Assembly: GCF_000513275.1 (NCBI RefSeq)
Contig: NZ_CBVJ010000078.1
Location: 1-60,873, forward strand
Origin: Paenibacillus gorillae
GTDB lineage: Bacteria > Bacillota > Bacilli > Paenibacillales > Paenibacillaceae
Direction: 5' to 3'
DNA: 60,873 bases
Shown: positions 17,971 to 26,650 of the stretch, piece by piece
Layout of the letters: each line of letters opens with the position of its first letter
Position numbering within the stretch: the first letter of the stretch is position 1
Translations under genes and position numbers: made by a program
The notes under the pieces: model-generated
Databases searched by the model: none
What the model saw: only the letters and a program-made list of their open reading frames with translations
Told to the model about the DNA's origin: nothing

Positions 17971-19101
17971 CTATGCGTTGACCAGTAATTGCTTGCCGGC
18001 AAACCAAGCTGTAATACGCTGGTTGATTTGCTCCTCGGAGAGATCGCCAGGAAGCGCATCACTTTCTGCTACAAGATCGTACAAGCGCTCCATCGGCTCG
18101 CGCGGATCGGCTTTTTTCGCTTTCGCGTCGTTTTTCAACACATCCCAAGTACCGAGAACGAACTCGCGATGGTCGACCTCTTGCTTGCCGAAGAAATGAT
18201 GCAAACGCTCAACATGGTCGAAGAACGAATCGCCGAAGCGTCCCGCAGCATCGCCGCGGAGCAAAGCGATTTCCGCTTCATACATCGGACGCTGCGTTTT
18301 ATCCGTCTTGCCGATCCATGGCGTTTCCAATATAAATGGACGGCCTGCGAGTGCATCATGATGAACGATGGAACGAATCGCGTCATAGCCCAGCCAGCCT
18401 GCGCCAACCGGAGCATGACGGTCCTTGCCGGCACCGCGCGGATTTTTACTATCATTAACATGCACGATAGCGACGCGATTGAGGCCGACAATCTTGTCGA
18501 ACTGCTCCAGCGTTCCGTCCAAGTCGCCAATCAGGTCATAGCCTGCGTCATGCATATGGCAAGTGTCCATACATACCGTAAGGCGGTCATTCATTCCGAC
18601 CTTCTCGATAATTTGCGCCAGCTCCTCGAAGCTGCGGCCGATTTCCGTACCTTTGCCGGCCATCGTTTCAAGCGCAATATTGACCTTTGTTTCCTTGGTT
18701 CCTTCCAACACGAGGTTCAAGCCCTCTGCAATCCGGGCAATGCCGTACTCCGCATCCTTGTCCGTATACGCGCCAGGATGAAGCACGATATTGCGGACGC
18801 CAATCGCATCGGTACGACGAATTTCCTCTTGCAGAAATTGAACGGCTAGATCAAATGTAGAATCCTTGTAGGACCCAAGATTGACAATGTAGGGAGCATG
18901 TACGACGATCTCGCCGATGCCGGCCTTGTCCATTGCCAATCTGCCTTCTTCAATATATAGAGATTCGATCGGTTTTCTCCGGGTGTTTTGCGGTGCCCCG
19001 GTATAAATCATGAAGGTGCTCGAACCGTATGTTACAGCTTCCTCAGTTGCAGTCAAAAGGCCTTTGTCCGAAAAAGAAACATGGGAACCGATTTTCAACA
19101 T
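17971..19101 (-). CDS. nfo: Deoxyribonuclease IV (AP endonuclease Nfo) with C-terminal extension
   Basis: 376-aa metal-dependent apurinic/apyrimidinic endonuclease of base-excision repair. TIM-barrel metal ligands appear in VVHAPYIVNLGS, NIVLHPGAY, NIALETMAGKG, VCMDTCHMHDAGYD, HVNDSKNPRG-KDRHAPVG-G and FILETPW. The family is usually 280-300 aa; here about 80 residues follow the barrel (FGDSFFDHVERLHHFFGK to the end), with no domain I recognise. Start at the ATG at 19101 (MLKIGSHVSFSDKG). Divergent from the DUF2621 gene. Confidence 0.93.
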   Translation of the reverse strand: MLKIGSHVSFSDKGLLTATEEAVTYGSSTFMIYTGAPQNTRRKPIESLYIEEGRLAMDKAGIGEIVVHAPYIVNLGSYKDSTFDLAVQFLQEEIRRTDAIGVRNIVLHPGAYTDKDAEYGIARIAEGLNLVLEGTKETKVNIALETMAGKGTEIGRSFEELAQIIEKVGMNDRLTVCMDTCHMHDAGYDLIGDLDGTLEQFDKIVGLNRVAIVHVNDSKNPRGAGKDRHAPVGAGWLGYDAIRSIVHHDALAGRPFILETPWIGKTDKTQRPMYEAEIALLRGDAAGRFGDSFFDHVERLHHFFGKQEVDHREFVLGTWDVLKNDAKAKKADPREPMERLYDLVAESDALPGDLSEEQINQRITAWFAGKQLLVNA

Positions 19102-19200
19102 TAATAAACGCCCCTTTCGGTTGATCAAACCTTATTTTACAAGGAATGTCGAAATAAATCTAGGAATACGGTATAATTCATGCTGAGGTGAAGGGATAAG

Positions 19201-19638
19201 ATGAAATCAGCTCCAGATTGGTTTATGTTTTTCATCATTTTTTGGGCGGTTGTCATGGTTGGAGCTATGGCTATCGGCGGATTTTTCATGTTCCGTAAAT
19301 TTCTGAAGGTGCTCCCGCAGCGCGATGGCAAATCCAAGCTCGATTGGCAAAATTATTGGGTGGAACGAAGCCGCAGCATGTGGACCGAGGAATCGAAGCA
19401 TTTTCTCGATGAGCTGGTGTCTCCGGTGCCGACCGCCTTTCGCGATATTGCCAAACATTCCATAGCAGCCAGAATCGGCCAAGTCGCCATTGATTACGGC
19501 GCCGCTGAGGTCACTCGTGACCATTGTATCGAAGGCTACATACGCGCTACGCCAAAACGCGATTACCGCAGCTTGGTTAGCTTTCTCGAACGCAGAGGGA
19601 TTGACTATGCACCCTACAGTCATCTTTTAAATAAATAG
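19201..19638 (+). CDS. DUF2621 membrane protein (YneK-like)
   Basis: 145-aa protein with one N-terminal membrane helix (about residues 7-30, WFMFFIIFWAVVMVGAMAIGGFFMF) and a soluble tail (WVERSRSMWTEESKHFLDELVSPVP, ARIGQ.AIDYGA, FLERRGIDYAPYSHLL). This matches the DUF2621 family found in Bacillus and Paenibacillus (YneK), of unknown function. GGTGAAGGG precedes the ATG. Confidence 0.85.
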   Translation: MKSAPDWFMFFIIFWAVVMVGAMAIGGFFMFRKFLKVLPQRDGKSKLDWQNYWVERSRSMWTEESKHFLDELVSPVPTAFRDIAKHSIAARIGQVAIDYGAAEVTRDHCIEGYIRATPKRDYRSLVSFLERRGIDYAPYSHLLNK

Positions 19639-19714
19639 GACTATGGTCTAGAATTGACGAAAAAATGTAACCAAAAGCATTCCTTTTCGTTAATAAGGGC
19701 AGGAGGTGGTTGTT

Positions 19715-20242
19715 ATGAATACAACAAAGAGAAAGAAAAAGAAAGGCGTAGTTGCTACAAGCGCCGTTCTGCTGGCTATCATGCTGACAGCCTCAGCTTG
19801 CGCATCAGGCAATACGGACAAGCCGAACCAGAACAATCAAAGTAATCAGAATCAAGTGACTGAACAGCCTAACGATGCTACGCCTACACCAGATTCCGAA
19901 AGCAATGAAACTACAGAAAATGGCAGCAGTAATGGAAACACTAACAACAATGGCGTAACGGAGACCGGAACCGGTTCCCCGGATACTCCAGCAACTGATA
20001 AAGGAAACAATGGCACTGACAATGCTGCAGCAATTGCAAAAGAAGGCGTCTACGGCGGACAAGTCGATACGACCAGCATCGAGGTCACTGTGGACGGAAA
20101 TCCGCTTGTTCTACAGATTACCGATGCCTTTACCGACACATTGAACAAGCTTAAGCCCGATGATAAAATTAAAATCGAATATACCGAAAAAAATATCGAT
20201 GGTATGACTTTGCTTTACTTAAGCAAGCTGGAGAAACTTTAG
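19715..20242 (+). CDS. Putative lipoprotein with low-complexity Asn/Thr linker
   Basis: 175-aa exported protein: basic N-terminus (TTKRKKKKG), hydrophobic stretch and lipobox LTASAC. A low-complexity segment of about 80 residues rich in Asn, Thr, Ser, Gly and Glu comes next. A compact C-terminal domain of about 70 residues (GQVDTTSIEVTVDG, FTDTLNKLKPDDKIKIEY) closes the protein. The linker presumably spans the cell wall. Start at the ATG at 19715 because AGGAGGTGG lies upstream; a GTG at 19706 falls within the Shine-Dalgarno. Only 21 bp before the epimerase gene. Function unknown. Confidence 0.75.
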   Translation: MNTTKRKKKKGVVATSAVLLAIMLTASACASGNTDKPNQNNQSNQNQVTEQPNDATPTPDSESNETTENGSSNGNTNNNGVTETGTGSPDTPATDKGNNGTDNAAAIAKEGVYGGQVDTTSIEVTVDGNPLVLQITDAFTDTLNKLKPDDKIKIEYTEKNIDGMTLLYLSKLEKL

Positions 20243-20263
20243 TCGATAAAGGATGAGTGGCGG

Positions 20264-21166
20264 ATGCGGGTTGCGATTACAGGGGGAACGGGATTTGTCG
20301 GCACAGCGCTTGTAAAAGCACTGCTTGAACGGCAAGATGAGGTATGGATTATTTCCAGAACTGCAAAATCTCCAGGGGCACAGGCAGCCAAAGGTTTGTA
20401 CTATACGACCTGGACTGAGCTCGCTGAGCAGCCCTCCAAGCTGGAGGGCGTGCAGGCCATTATCAATCTGGCGGGGGAATCGATCAATCAGCGTTGGACA
20501 GCAGCTGCCAAACAGCGTGTACTAGACTCCAGACTCCATGCAACCGTACGCGTCGCACGCATCGTTCAAGAACTTAGACAGAAGCCGGAGGTCGTTATTA
20601 ACGCCTCCGGCATTTCTGCATACGGCAGCTCATTAAGCGAAACCTTCGACGAGTCGAGTCCGATGAATACGACCGATTTCTTGTCTGGTGTCGTTAGACA
20701 ATGGGAGAAAGCTGCTAACGCTATTGAAGTGGAACGACTAGTCAAGCTCCGCGTTGGCGTTGTCTTGAACAATAAAGGCGGAGCATTCCCGCTAATGGCG
20801 CTGCCCTATAAGCTATACGGCGGAGGACCGATTGGAAGCGGAAAGCAGTGGCTTTCATGGATTCATCTTGAGGATATGGTCCGGCTTATTCTCTTCTGTC
20901 TGGACAATCGCAAGGTGCAAGGGCCTGTCAACGGCTCCGCGCCTGAGCCAGTAACCAATGAGGATTTCGGCCGGGCACTGGGAAAAGCGTTCCACAAGCC
21001 GCATTGGTTTCCCGTCCCTGCTTTCCTCATGAAGACTGTCCTTGGAGAAATGTCCTCACTGCTGCTCGATGGTCAGCGTGCGCTTCCGCACAAGGCGCTG
21101 GAACTAGGCTTTCAGTTCCGTTATCCGGATGTGGACAGCGCGATGAAGGAATTAGCAGGCTCTTAA
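20264..21166 (+). CDS. TIGR01777/SDR39U1-family epimerase
   Basis: 300-aa extended short-chain dehydrogenase-like protein (YfhF in Bacillus). Nucleotide-binding motif ITGGTGFVGTALVKALL is at residues 4-20, then INLAGESINQRW, VNASGISAYG, SPWIHLEDMV-type SWIHLEDMVRLILF and the C-terminal LGFQFRYPDV. The usual SDR Tyr-x3-Lys is not conserved in this family and the reaction is unknown. Its terminator now lies at 23083, separated from the gene by the inserted intron. Confidence 0.88.
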   Translation: MRVAITGGTGFVGTALVKALLERQDEVWIISRTAKSPGAQAAKGLYYTTWTELAEQPSKLEGVQAIINLAGESINQRWTAAAKQRVLDSRLHATVRVARIVQELRQKPEVVINASGISAYGSSLSETFDESSPMNTTDFLSGVVRQWEKAANAIEVERLVKLRVGVVLNNKGGAFPLMALPYKLYGGGPIGSGKQWLSWIHLEDMVRLILFCLDNRKVQGPVNGSAPEPVTNEDFGRALGKAFHKPHWFPVPAFLMKTVLGEMSSLLLDGQRALPHKALELGFQFRYPDVDSAMKELAGS

Positions 21167-21179
21167 CAATGATCGAACA

Positions 21180-23076
21180 ATCGAGTAGGAGGGGGCGTCT
21201 AGCCCCCGACCTCTCACACCACCGTACGTACCGTTCGGTATACGGCGGTTCATATCCTATTCCGCAATTGATTGTATCTGTCCGTCAGGCTTCTCAGACC
21301 GAGGGATAACCAGTATTGGTTATCCAATGATCGGTGGAGAATTGGACTACCTGCAATACGCCAGTATTTCTTCCTCGAATTTCCCCACTCGTATGCCTTT
21401 TGTTTCGGGACTCCCAGCGACAGCAGTTTTCTAACCTTCGTCTTTGGTTGCTTCCATTGCTTCCAGACACACATTCGAAGCCTTCTTCTTGTCCATTCAT
21501 CCAACTCTCGGAACACGCTTTTCGTATCCATTAGTGCATAATAGCCGCACCAGCCTGTCAGATATTGATTTAATTCCTTTATTCGCTTCTCGATTGGGAT
21601 CGCTTTGCTGCGGGAGGTGATCGTTTTGATCTTTGCTTTGACTCGCTCTAAAGATGGTTTTGCGATCTTTATACGCGGGTTCTCTTTGTCCCAGCTCAAT
21701 GTAAATCCTAGAAACTTCCGCTTCCATGGGCGGTCTACCGCACTTTTCTCTCGATTGACCCTTAGTTTCAGTTTCCCTTCAATAAATGCGCGAATGGATT
21801 TCATCACGCGATGGCCTGCCTTCCACGTTTTCACGTAAATGTTACAGTCATCCGCATATCTCACGAAGCGTGCTTCCTCTTCTCCAGTTCTTTATCTAAT
21901 TCATCTAGGACGATATTAGATAATAACGGACTAAGCGGACCTCCTTGCGGCGCTCCTTCCGTTGATGCTTGGACAAGACCGCCTTCCATAACTCCCGCCT
22001 GCAAATACTTCCGAATGAGCTTCAACACAGTTTTATCTGTAACTCGTTCCGCTAGCTTCGCCATTAGGCGGTCATGATGGATACGGTCAAAGAATTTCTC
22101 CAAATCCATGTCTATTACAATACGGTGCCCCTCTTGCATGTAGCTGCGCGCTTTCCTCACCGCATCATGTCCTCGCCTTTGTGGGCGAAATCCATAGCTT
22201 TGTTCGGAGAACGTGGGGTCAAATACAGGAGTTAGTACTTGCGTCATCGCCTGTTGGATGAGTCGGTCTGTCACGTAGGTATCCCTAATAGCCTTGTTCC
22301 ACCATTCGGTTTCGGGATTTCGACCCGACGGACTGGACTAGGCTCATAGGTTCCGTTTCGTATGCTTTCGCGAATCGCTTGCCAATTTTGTACGATGTGT
22401 CTGCGTAAGTCTTTTACCGACATGCCATCTACGCCATGACTTCCCTTGTTCGCTTCGACCCTTGCTAGAGCCGACAGCATGTTTGCTCGTGACAGCACTT
22501 CCTCGATCATCTTTCGATACACTCCCTGCGTGAACGATTCTTCTCTTTGTGCCGCAGATGGACTCTGCCCTTCTGAGTACCCTCGCGTATTCACCGCTAC
22601 TTTCCTCAGATAAGTCCCTTCAAAAAAAACGGGGATTGTCTGCTTTCAACGCCCATCCACGAACGCCAAGTTGATCCGTTCCTATTCCATGTTCAGCCCT
22701 TCCGCGAGCTGTTGCAACAGCCTGCGTACTATGGCCTCTGCTGACTTCTGTACGTTCAGCTTGTCCTCGCGAACAAGGTTACGAAGTTCACTTCGCTCTC
22801 GTACAGATCTCCCCAGGTAAGAACACTATCTTCCTCTCCATCTATCTGCTCCATTTACTCTCGTACGCCTTCGGCAGTATGGACTTTGACTTGTAATGCA
22901 GTCTCATCCAACGTACGTTAGCCTTGTATGAAGTTCGTGTTCCTCAGACCGGAGATTTGCCGCCGGCTTCCTTCAGATTCCGCCTCACGGCGGACACCCT
23001 TGCCTTAAGCTATGGCTACTACTGCCTTCACCATTCGGGACTTGAACCCTAGAGATAGTGCCCATGCTGGGCGCAC
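21180..23076 (-). mobile_element. Group II intron (class C features) with degenerate reverse transcriptase
   Basis: Read on the minus strand, the 5' end is GTGCGCCCAGCATGGGCAC (from 23076), a typical group II start, followed by about 480 nt of domains I-III. The RT gene comes next. Near the 3' end is a domain V-like hairpin (CCGTATAC...GTACGTACGG, about 21250-21215) and a domain VI hairpin (GGGGGC...GCCCCC). The 3' boundary near 21180 is from the ...CTCGAT end and is approximate. On the same strand the 5' exon is a terminator hairpin (GGGATAAGCC...GGCTTATCCC plus TTTAGTAAT), the target preferred by class IIC introns. About 1.9 kb. Confidence 0.85.
21250..22594 (-). pseudogene. ltrA: Group II intron reverse transcriptase/maturase, two frameshifts
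   Basis: Would encode about 448 aa but is split in three frames. RT blocks are clear: VDGMSVKDL, GIPT/TDRLIQQA, YGFRPQR.GHDAV, IDMDLEKFFDRI, EGAPQGGPLSPLLSNI and the catalytic RYADDCNIYV. A maturase X domain follows (LNQYLTGWCGYYAL, KAYEWGNSRKKYWRIAGSPILHR). There is no HNH endonuclease, consistent with class C. The first break is near 22274 (GIPT should run into VTDRLIQ, one base missing). The second is near 21870 (RKH should run into FVRYADD, one base missing). Either degenerate or mis-sequenced. Confidence 0.88.
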
Positions 23077-23082
23077 ATTACT

Positions 23083-23121
23083 AAAGGGATAAGCCTTTTA
23101 AACAGGGCTTATCCCTTTTTT
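23083..23121. terminator. Terminator hairpin next to the intron insertion site
   Basis: GGGATAAGCC (23086-23095) pairs with GGCTTATCCC (23106-23115), followed by T6 on the plus strand. Before intron insertion it would have been the terminator of the SDR39U1 epimerase gene; on the other strand it forms the intron's 5' exon. Confidence 0.8.
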
Positions 23122-23448
23122 CAATTCCACCCCCAGCTAATGCTCTCCTCCAGAAGACATCAGGATATATTTTGGATGAATGTACCTATGCAAATTTATT
23201 TGTTATTCCAAACAGACTTCATCAAAACAAATACACAAAAAAAACAACTTTTTATGGTTAATTATCTTTTTTTGTTAAATCAATAACGAAATTTCCATTG
23301 TGGTAATTACAAAATATATTTGCGGTTATTAAGCCACTTCATTGTGTTATCATTAATTCATGTTGTTGTTTAATTTTTACAATAAAGGAGGTTTATCGGG
23401 TTTGGTGTACTTCAAATAACAACATACAACTTTCGTGGGGAGGTACTT
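23122..23448. other. AT-rich intergenic region upstream of an exported protein gene
   Basis: About 330 bp, clearly more AT-rich than the flanks, with no convincing gene. It contains two Shine-Dalgarno-like sites, AAAGGAGG near 23390 and GGGGAGG near 23438; the second serves the gene at 23449. A five-codon TTG/GTG reading frame follows the first site but is too short to call. Promoter not resolved. Confidence 0.5.
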
Positions 23449-24174
23449 ATGAAAAGAGTAATTAATAAATTGATTACAATCGGTTTAATTGGGGCGATGC
23501 TTACTACAAGTGCATCCGTAGTTAGTGCAAATTCAGAATTTTCCGACTATGAAAAGAATGAGTGGAGAGCCTCATACGAACTATCTAAAAAAAATGGCTA
23601 TATCGTTCAGGATGATAAAATCGATGCCCTATCAGTACCTGATATCATACAACCATTCGCTGAACTACCAGGAACAGGTTCAACAGATTTGAAATTGGTT
23701 ACATATGCATGGTATGGTGAACCAATAGTACAAGATTCAAAAGAAGGTCAATTTGATCTTATAAAAGATATAACTTTAACTATAGTAGGATCTCTAATAA
23801 CTCCATTCCGAGCAATTATTCTCTCGGTATTTGATATTACAATTTCAAATATTGACATTCAAAAGACAGCAAAAGCAAAAACTATGATTTCTTATAACTT
23901 CCCAACAAAGCAAGGTTTAGTGTATTACAATAATAAATGGAATGTACTTTTTGAAAGTACAAATCGTAATTCTTACAAACACTATTATGGCTATTATACA
24001 GATAAAAACAAAAATACTCGTCAAGCAACTAAAGACTTCGTTCCTGCTACTGGCTATTCTGCTGTAAAAGTTGAATCTGCTCCACATTACACTGATCATG
24101 CTTATATTACTAACCAAGCATATCTAAACTATTTACAAAACAAGAGATATACCGACGAAGACTGGATGGACTAG
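23449..24174 (+). CDS. Exported protein of unknown function
   Basis: 241 aa. A signal peptide (KRVINKLITIGLIGAML...) ends with an Ala-x-Ala-like site at VVSANSE. A hydrophobic stretch at about 108-128 (DITLTIVGSLITPFRAIILSVF) could be a membrane or interface helix. The C-terminal part is Tyr/Lys/Asn-rich (KHYYGYYTDKNKNTRQATKD) and ends in acidic EDWMD. Strong GGGGAGG. Codon use is AT-rich, unlike its neighbours, suggesting recent acquisition. No family recognised; it could be an exported toxin-, antigen- or immunity-type protein, but nothing here proves that. Confidence 0.75.
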   Translation: MKRVINKLITIGLIGAMLTTSASVVSANSEFSDYEKNEWRASYELSKKNGYIVQDDKIDALSVPDIIQPFAELPGTGSTDLKLVTYAWYGEPIVQDSKEGQFDLIKDITLTIVGSLITPFRAIILSVFDITISNIDIQKTAKAKTMISYNFPTKQGLVYYNNKWNVLFESTNRNSYKHYYGYYTDKNKNTRQATKDFVPATGYSAVKVESAPHYTDHAYITNQAYLNYLQNKRYTDEDWMD

Positions 24175-24187
24175 TTTCAAAAATTCC

Positions 24188-24223
24188 AAAGAGACCTGAC
24201 AGTTTGTTAACAGGTCTCTTTTC
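24188..24223 (+). terminator. Intrinsic terminator
   Basis: AAAGAGACCTG pairs with CAGGTCTCTTT, followed by TTC. It sits between the two AT-rich genes, only 17 bp before the second start, so the second gene depends on read-through or its own promoter. Confidence 0.75.
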
Positions 24224-24239
24224 TAGGACGGGATGTATC

Positions 24240-24824
24240 ATGAAGAAAACTTTACTATATTCGATTATTCTTTTGTTGGTAACTTTCCAATTAGGATGTC
24301 AAAATAATAAATCGAACTCGAATATTTTAACCAGTGAGATTACATATAATTCCGAAGAAAAAGATCTTATAGAAGCAATTAACAAAAATGATTTTAACAA
24401 AATTGAGCCTTCCAACTATAAACTAACTAATAGTATTAAACTTCTCAATGACGAAGATGCTGATCGAATTGAATATGAAACTTTTATACAAGAACCTAGA
24501 ATACCTATGAATAATGTTATAATGTCATTTTATTTAGAACCAACTATGTTACAAAAATTAAACACAAGTAATGTATTTCAAACTAATACTCATAATGACG
24601 AAAAATTGAATATAATCCCTAACGGTGAAGTCCAAGGCGCGAGCCTAGCAAGAGCATTCATACTTGATCCGAATAAGATTGACCAAAATTCAATCAATAT
24701 ATATAAAACAATGTACATTAAAATTTCCTATGATAGTGATAACAAGAGAATTGAAGACTACTACAAAGTTTCAGCTACACCTTCTGATGAATTAGATAAC
24801 TATTTAAAAAATAATACACACTAA
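24240..24824 (+). CDS. Putative lipoprotein of unknown function
   Basis: 194 aa. A signal sequence (KKTLLYSIILLLVTF) ends in a lipobox-like LGC with the Cys at about residue 21, then an Asn/Ser-rich tether and a soluble domain. No family recognised. Same AT-rich composition as the preceding exported protein, so probably acquired together. The ATG at 24240 has only a weak Shine-Dalgarno (GGACGGG); an in-frame TTG lies 36 bp upstream. A hairpin at 24836 follows. Confidence 0.7.
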   Translation: MKKTLLYSIILLLVTFQLGCQNNKSNSNILTSEITYNSEEKDLIEAINKNDFNKIEPSNYKLTNSIKLLNDEDADRIEYETFIQEPRIPMNNVIMSFYLEPTMLQKLNTSNVFQTNTHNDEKLNIIPNGEVQGASLARAFILDPNKIDQNSINIYKTMYIKISYDSDNKRIEDYYKVSATPSDELDNYLKNNTH

Positions 24825-24835
24825 AATACTTCAGA

Positions 24836-24880
24836 CAGTAAGAAGACGTTATGATCTAGCGTCTTCTTACTGTAATTATT
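24836..24880 (+). terminator. Intrinsic terminator
   Basis: Perfect 13-bp stem CAGTAAGAAGACG / CGTCTTCTTACTG (24836-24848 and 24860-24872) followed by TAATTATTT. The next 150 bp up to the FHA gene show nothing I can assign. Confidence 0.75.
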
Positions 24881-25027
24881 TCTTAGGAATTGCATCTATG
24901 AATCGAAATGTTTTCTCCCCAACTTTGAGGCATAAGCAAAGGTGAAACCTGTAGATTTAGTAATCCCCTCTTAATAAAGCCCTTTTTAATTGTGAAATGA
25001 ACTTTAAATTTTATTGCATACAGTATC

Positions 25028-26638
25028 TTAATCATTTCCTCTACAAGGAACTAAGCCATATTTCGGGCCATTTGCCCCTGCCAGCTGAATGCCATCTCCC
25101 GCCTCTAACGAATATATCTTGTACGCAATCATCGACTGGCCGTTTAATAGACTTCCGTTGCGCGAACCCAGATCCTTTACTTGATAGACTCCGTTCTTTC
25201 GCTCGATTTCGAGATGAAGCCGTGAAATACCTACAGCTTCATCTGCATAATCTACCTGCTCGCCAGCTCTGCCAACGGTAAACCGCTCTCCCTTCCAGTC
25301 GAGCCATTCTCTCTTCCCTTCCCATTCCCGGAAGAGTCTGAGTCTTCCCTCCTGCTGCGGCTGAGAACTCCCCAGCAATACGGTCGCTTCGATCTTAGCT
25401 GCCGCTTGGGGAGGATCAATTACTGCCACTGCAAAGCGAGCTTCGTTACTTGGCTCCGCTATTTTCGGCGAGGAAGACGAATGAAACTGTTTCTTCATAT
25501 CCCAAGAAGCAGCCGATTCAGAAGAAACATTTTTTGACCAGGAATGGGCTAGCGGACCGGATTCCGGAATAAAATCTTCCTCCCCTCCATCTTCCGATAG
25601 CATGGATAAGGCTGGGCTTCTTAGCCAGATCATCACAACAATAGCCGCTCCTATTAAGGACAAGCCAAGGCTGATATATAGACTGTTTTTCGATGGGGCC
25701 GGCAAATACAGAAATCGCCAGACGAAGGCGACTGCGATGAGGACAACAGCAGAAATTACCCATTTTTTCTTGACCGAGTTATCATGTGCCGCAGCATCCG
25801 TTTCTTCTATAATTTCCTCCTCGAAGCCTGCCGGATATCCTTTACTAATTGCACTGTTTTCCCTGCCTCTAGTATCGTTTAAGCTTCCGGAAGGCTCCAA
25901 CTCGAGTTGAATATGCTTGTTCCATACGTCTTCGCTCTTTGCCCGCCAATCGGTATACTCGCTATCCTCGTCTTTTTCCCGTAAGCTGCCTATAGATGTC
26001 TTAGCTGCTGTTTCCTTGACCGTAGAAGCCTGTACAAAGCGATCCTCCGGCCCGCTTAACAATTCCAGCAGCGCAACTCGAAGCTCAGCAAGCGGCCAGC
26101 GCTTGTCATTGAAAAATTGAAGGAGCCGCTGCAGCCCTTCTCCTTCAAGCTGCCCGACAAAGGATGTCCATCGGACGATGAGAGCCAAGAGATCCCCATG
26201 CCCCGAAGAGCCGCCATTCATCATAGGAGCGGCAGCCGAAGGCTCATGAAGCGGCAAATAAGCAATGCCAATATTGTTGAATTGCTCGCCTATGAATATG
26301 TACTGATCCCCGAGCATGCAGCCTTCGGGCCTAAGCATATAATGGCTGCATTCCCCAAGCGTCTCCACAACCGCGAGCAATAGCGTATAAAACTGTTCCA
26401 TCGACAGACGCTGCATTTGCAGGCGATGGGATAGCATCTTTCGACCTGACAGATCGTAACGAAAGGTAATGATGCCATCCATATCCGACCAGTTCATTGG
26501 CAGCATGCCCGGAATTTTGCTGTTCATCAGCATTTGAAGCTCAATCTCATCCAATTCCTCCCGGCGGATGACAGGCTCCCGTTCAATAATCATCTCATGT
26601 CCCCGGTTCATGGAGAAATCGATTTTAAATGCAGCCAC
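25028..26638 (-). CDS. FHA-domain membrane protein with DUF6382-like N-terminus
   Basis: 536 aa. The N-terminal ~200 residues (SGRKMLSHRLQMQRLSMEQFY, LGECSHYMLRPEGCML) match the DUF6382 type found beside Firmicute Tad loci. A linker leads to two adjacent membrane helices (about 290-345), another linker, and a C-terminal FHA domain (FTVGRAGEQVDYAD, GISRLHLEIERK, VKDLGSRNGSLLNG) that would read phosphothreonine. GTG start behind GGGGGAAG. Last gene of the Tad operon, 12 bp after the prepilin peptidase. Likely regulates assembly through phosphorylation (inference). Confidence 0.82.
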   Translation of the reverse strand: MAAFKIDFSMNRGHEMIIEREPVIRREELDEIELQMLMNSKIPGMLPMNWSDMDGIITFRYDLSGRKMLSHRLQMQRLSMEQFYTLLLAVVETLGECSHYMLRPEGCMLGDQYIFIGEQFNNIGIAYLPLHEPSAAAPMMNGGSSGHGDLLALIVRWTSFVGQLEGEGLQRLLQFFNDKRWPLAELRVALLELLSGPEDRFVQASTVKETAAKTSIGSLREKDEDSEYTDWRAKSEDVWNKHIQLELEPSGSLNDTRGRENSAISKGYPAGFEEEIIEETDAAAHDNSVKKKWVISAVVLIAVAFVWRFLYLPAPSKNSLYISLGLSLIGAAIVVMIWLRSPALSMLSEDGGEEDFIPESGPLAHSWSKNVSSESAASWDMKKQFHSSSSPKIAEPSNEARFAVAVIDPPQAAAKIEATVLLGSSQPQQEGRLRLFREWEGKREWLDWKGERFTVGRAGEQVDYADEAVGISRLHLEIERKNGVYQVKDLGSRNGSLLNGQSMIAYKIYSLEAGDGIQLAGANGPKYGLVPCRGND

Positions 26639-26650
26639 TCGTCTTCCCCC

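Noticed and set aside
22600..23060. Hairpin-rich, gene-free stretch considered as a separate ncRNA or riboswitch
   Set aside because: Explained as the 5' ribozyme domains of the group II intron.
23400..23425. Tiny leader peptide after the first Shine-Dalgarno upstream of the AT-rich exported gene
   Set aside because: Only about five codons with a weak start; could be chance.
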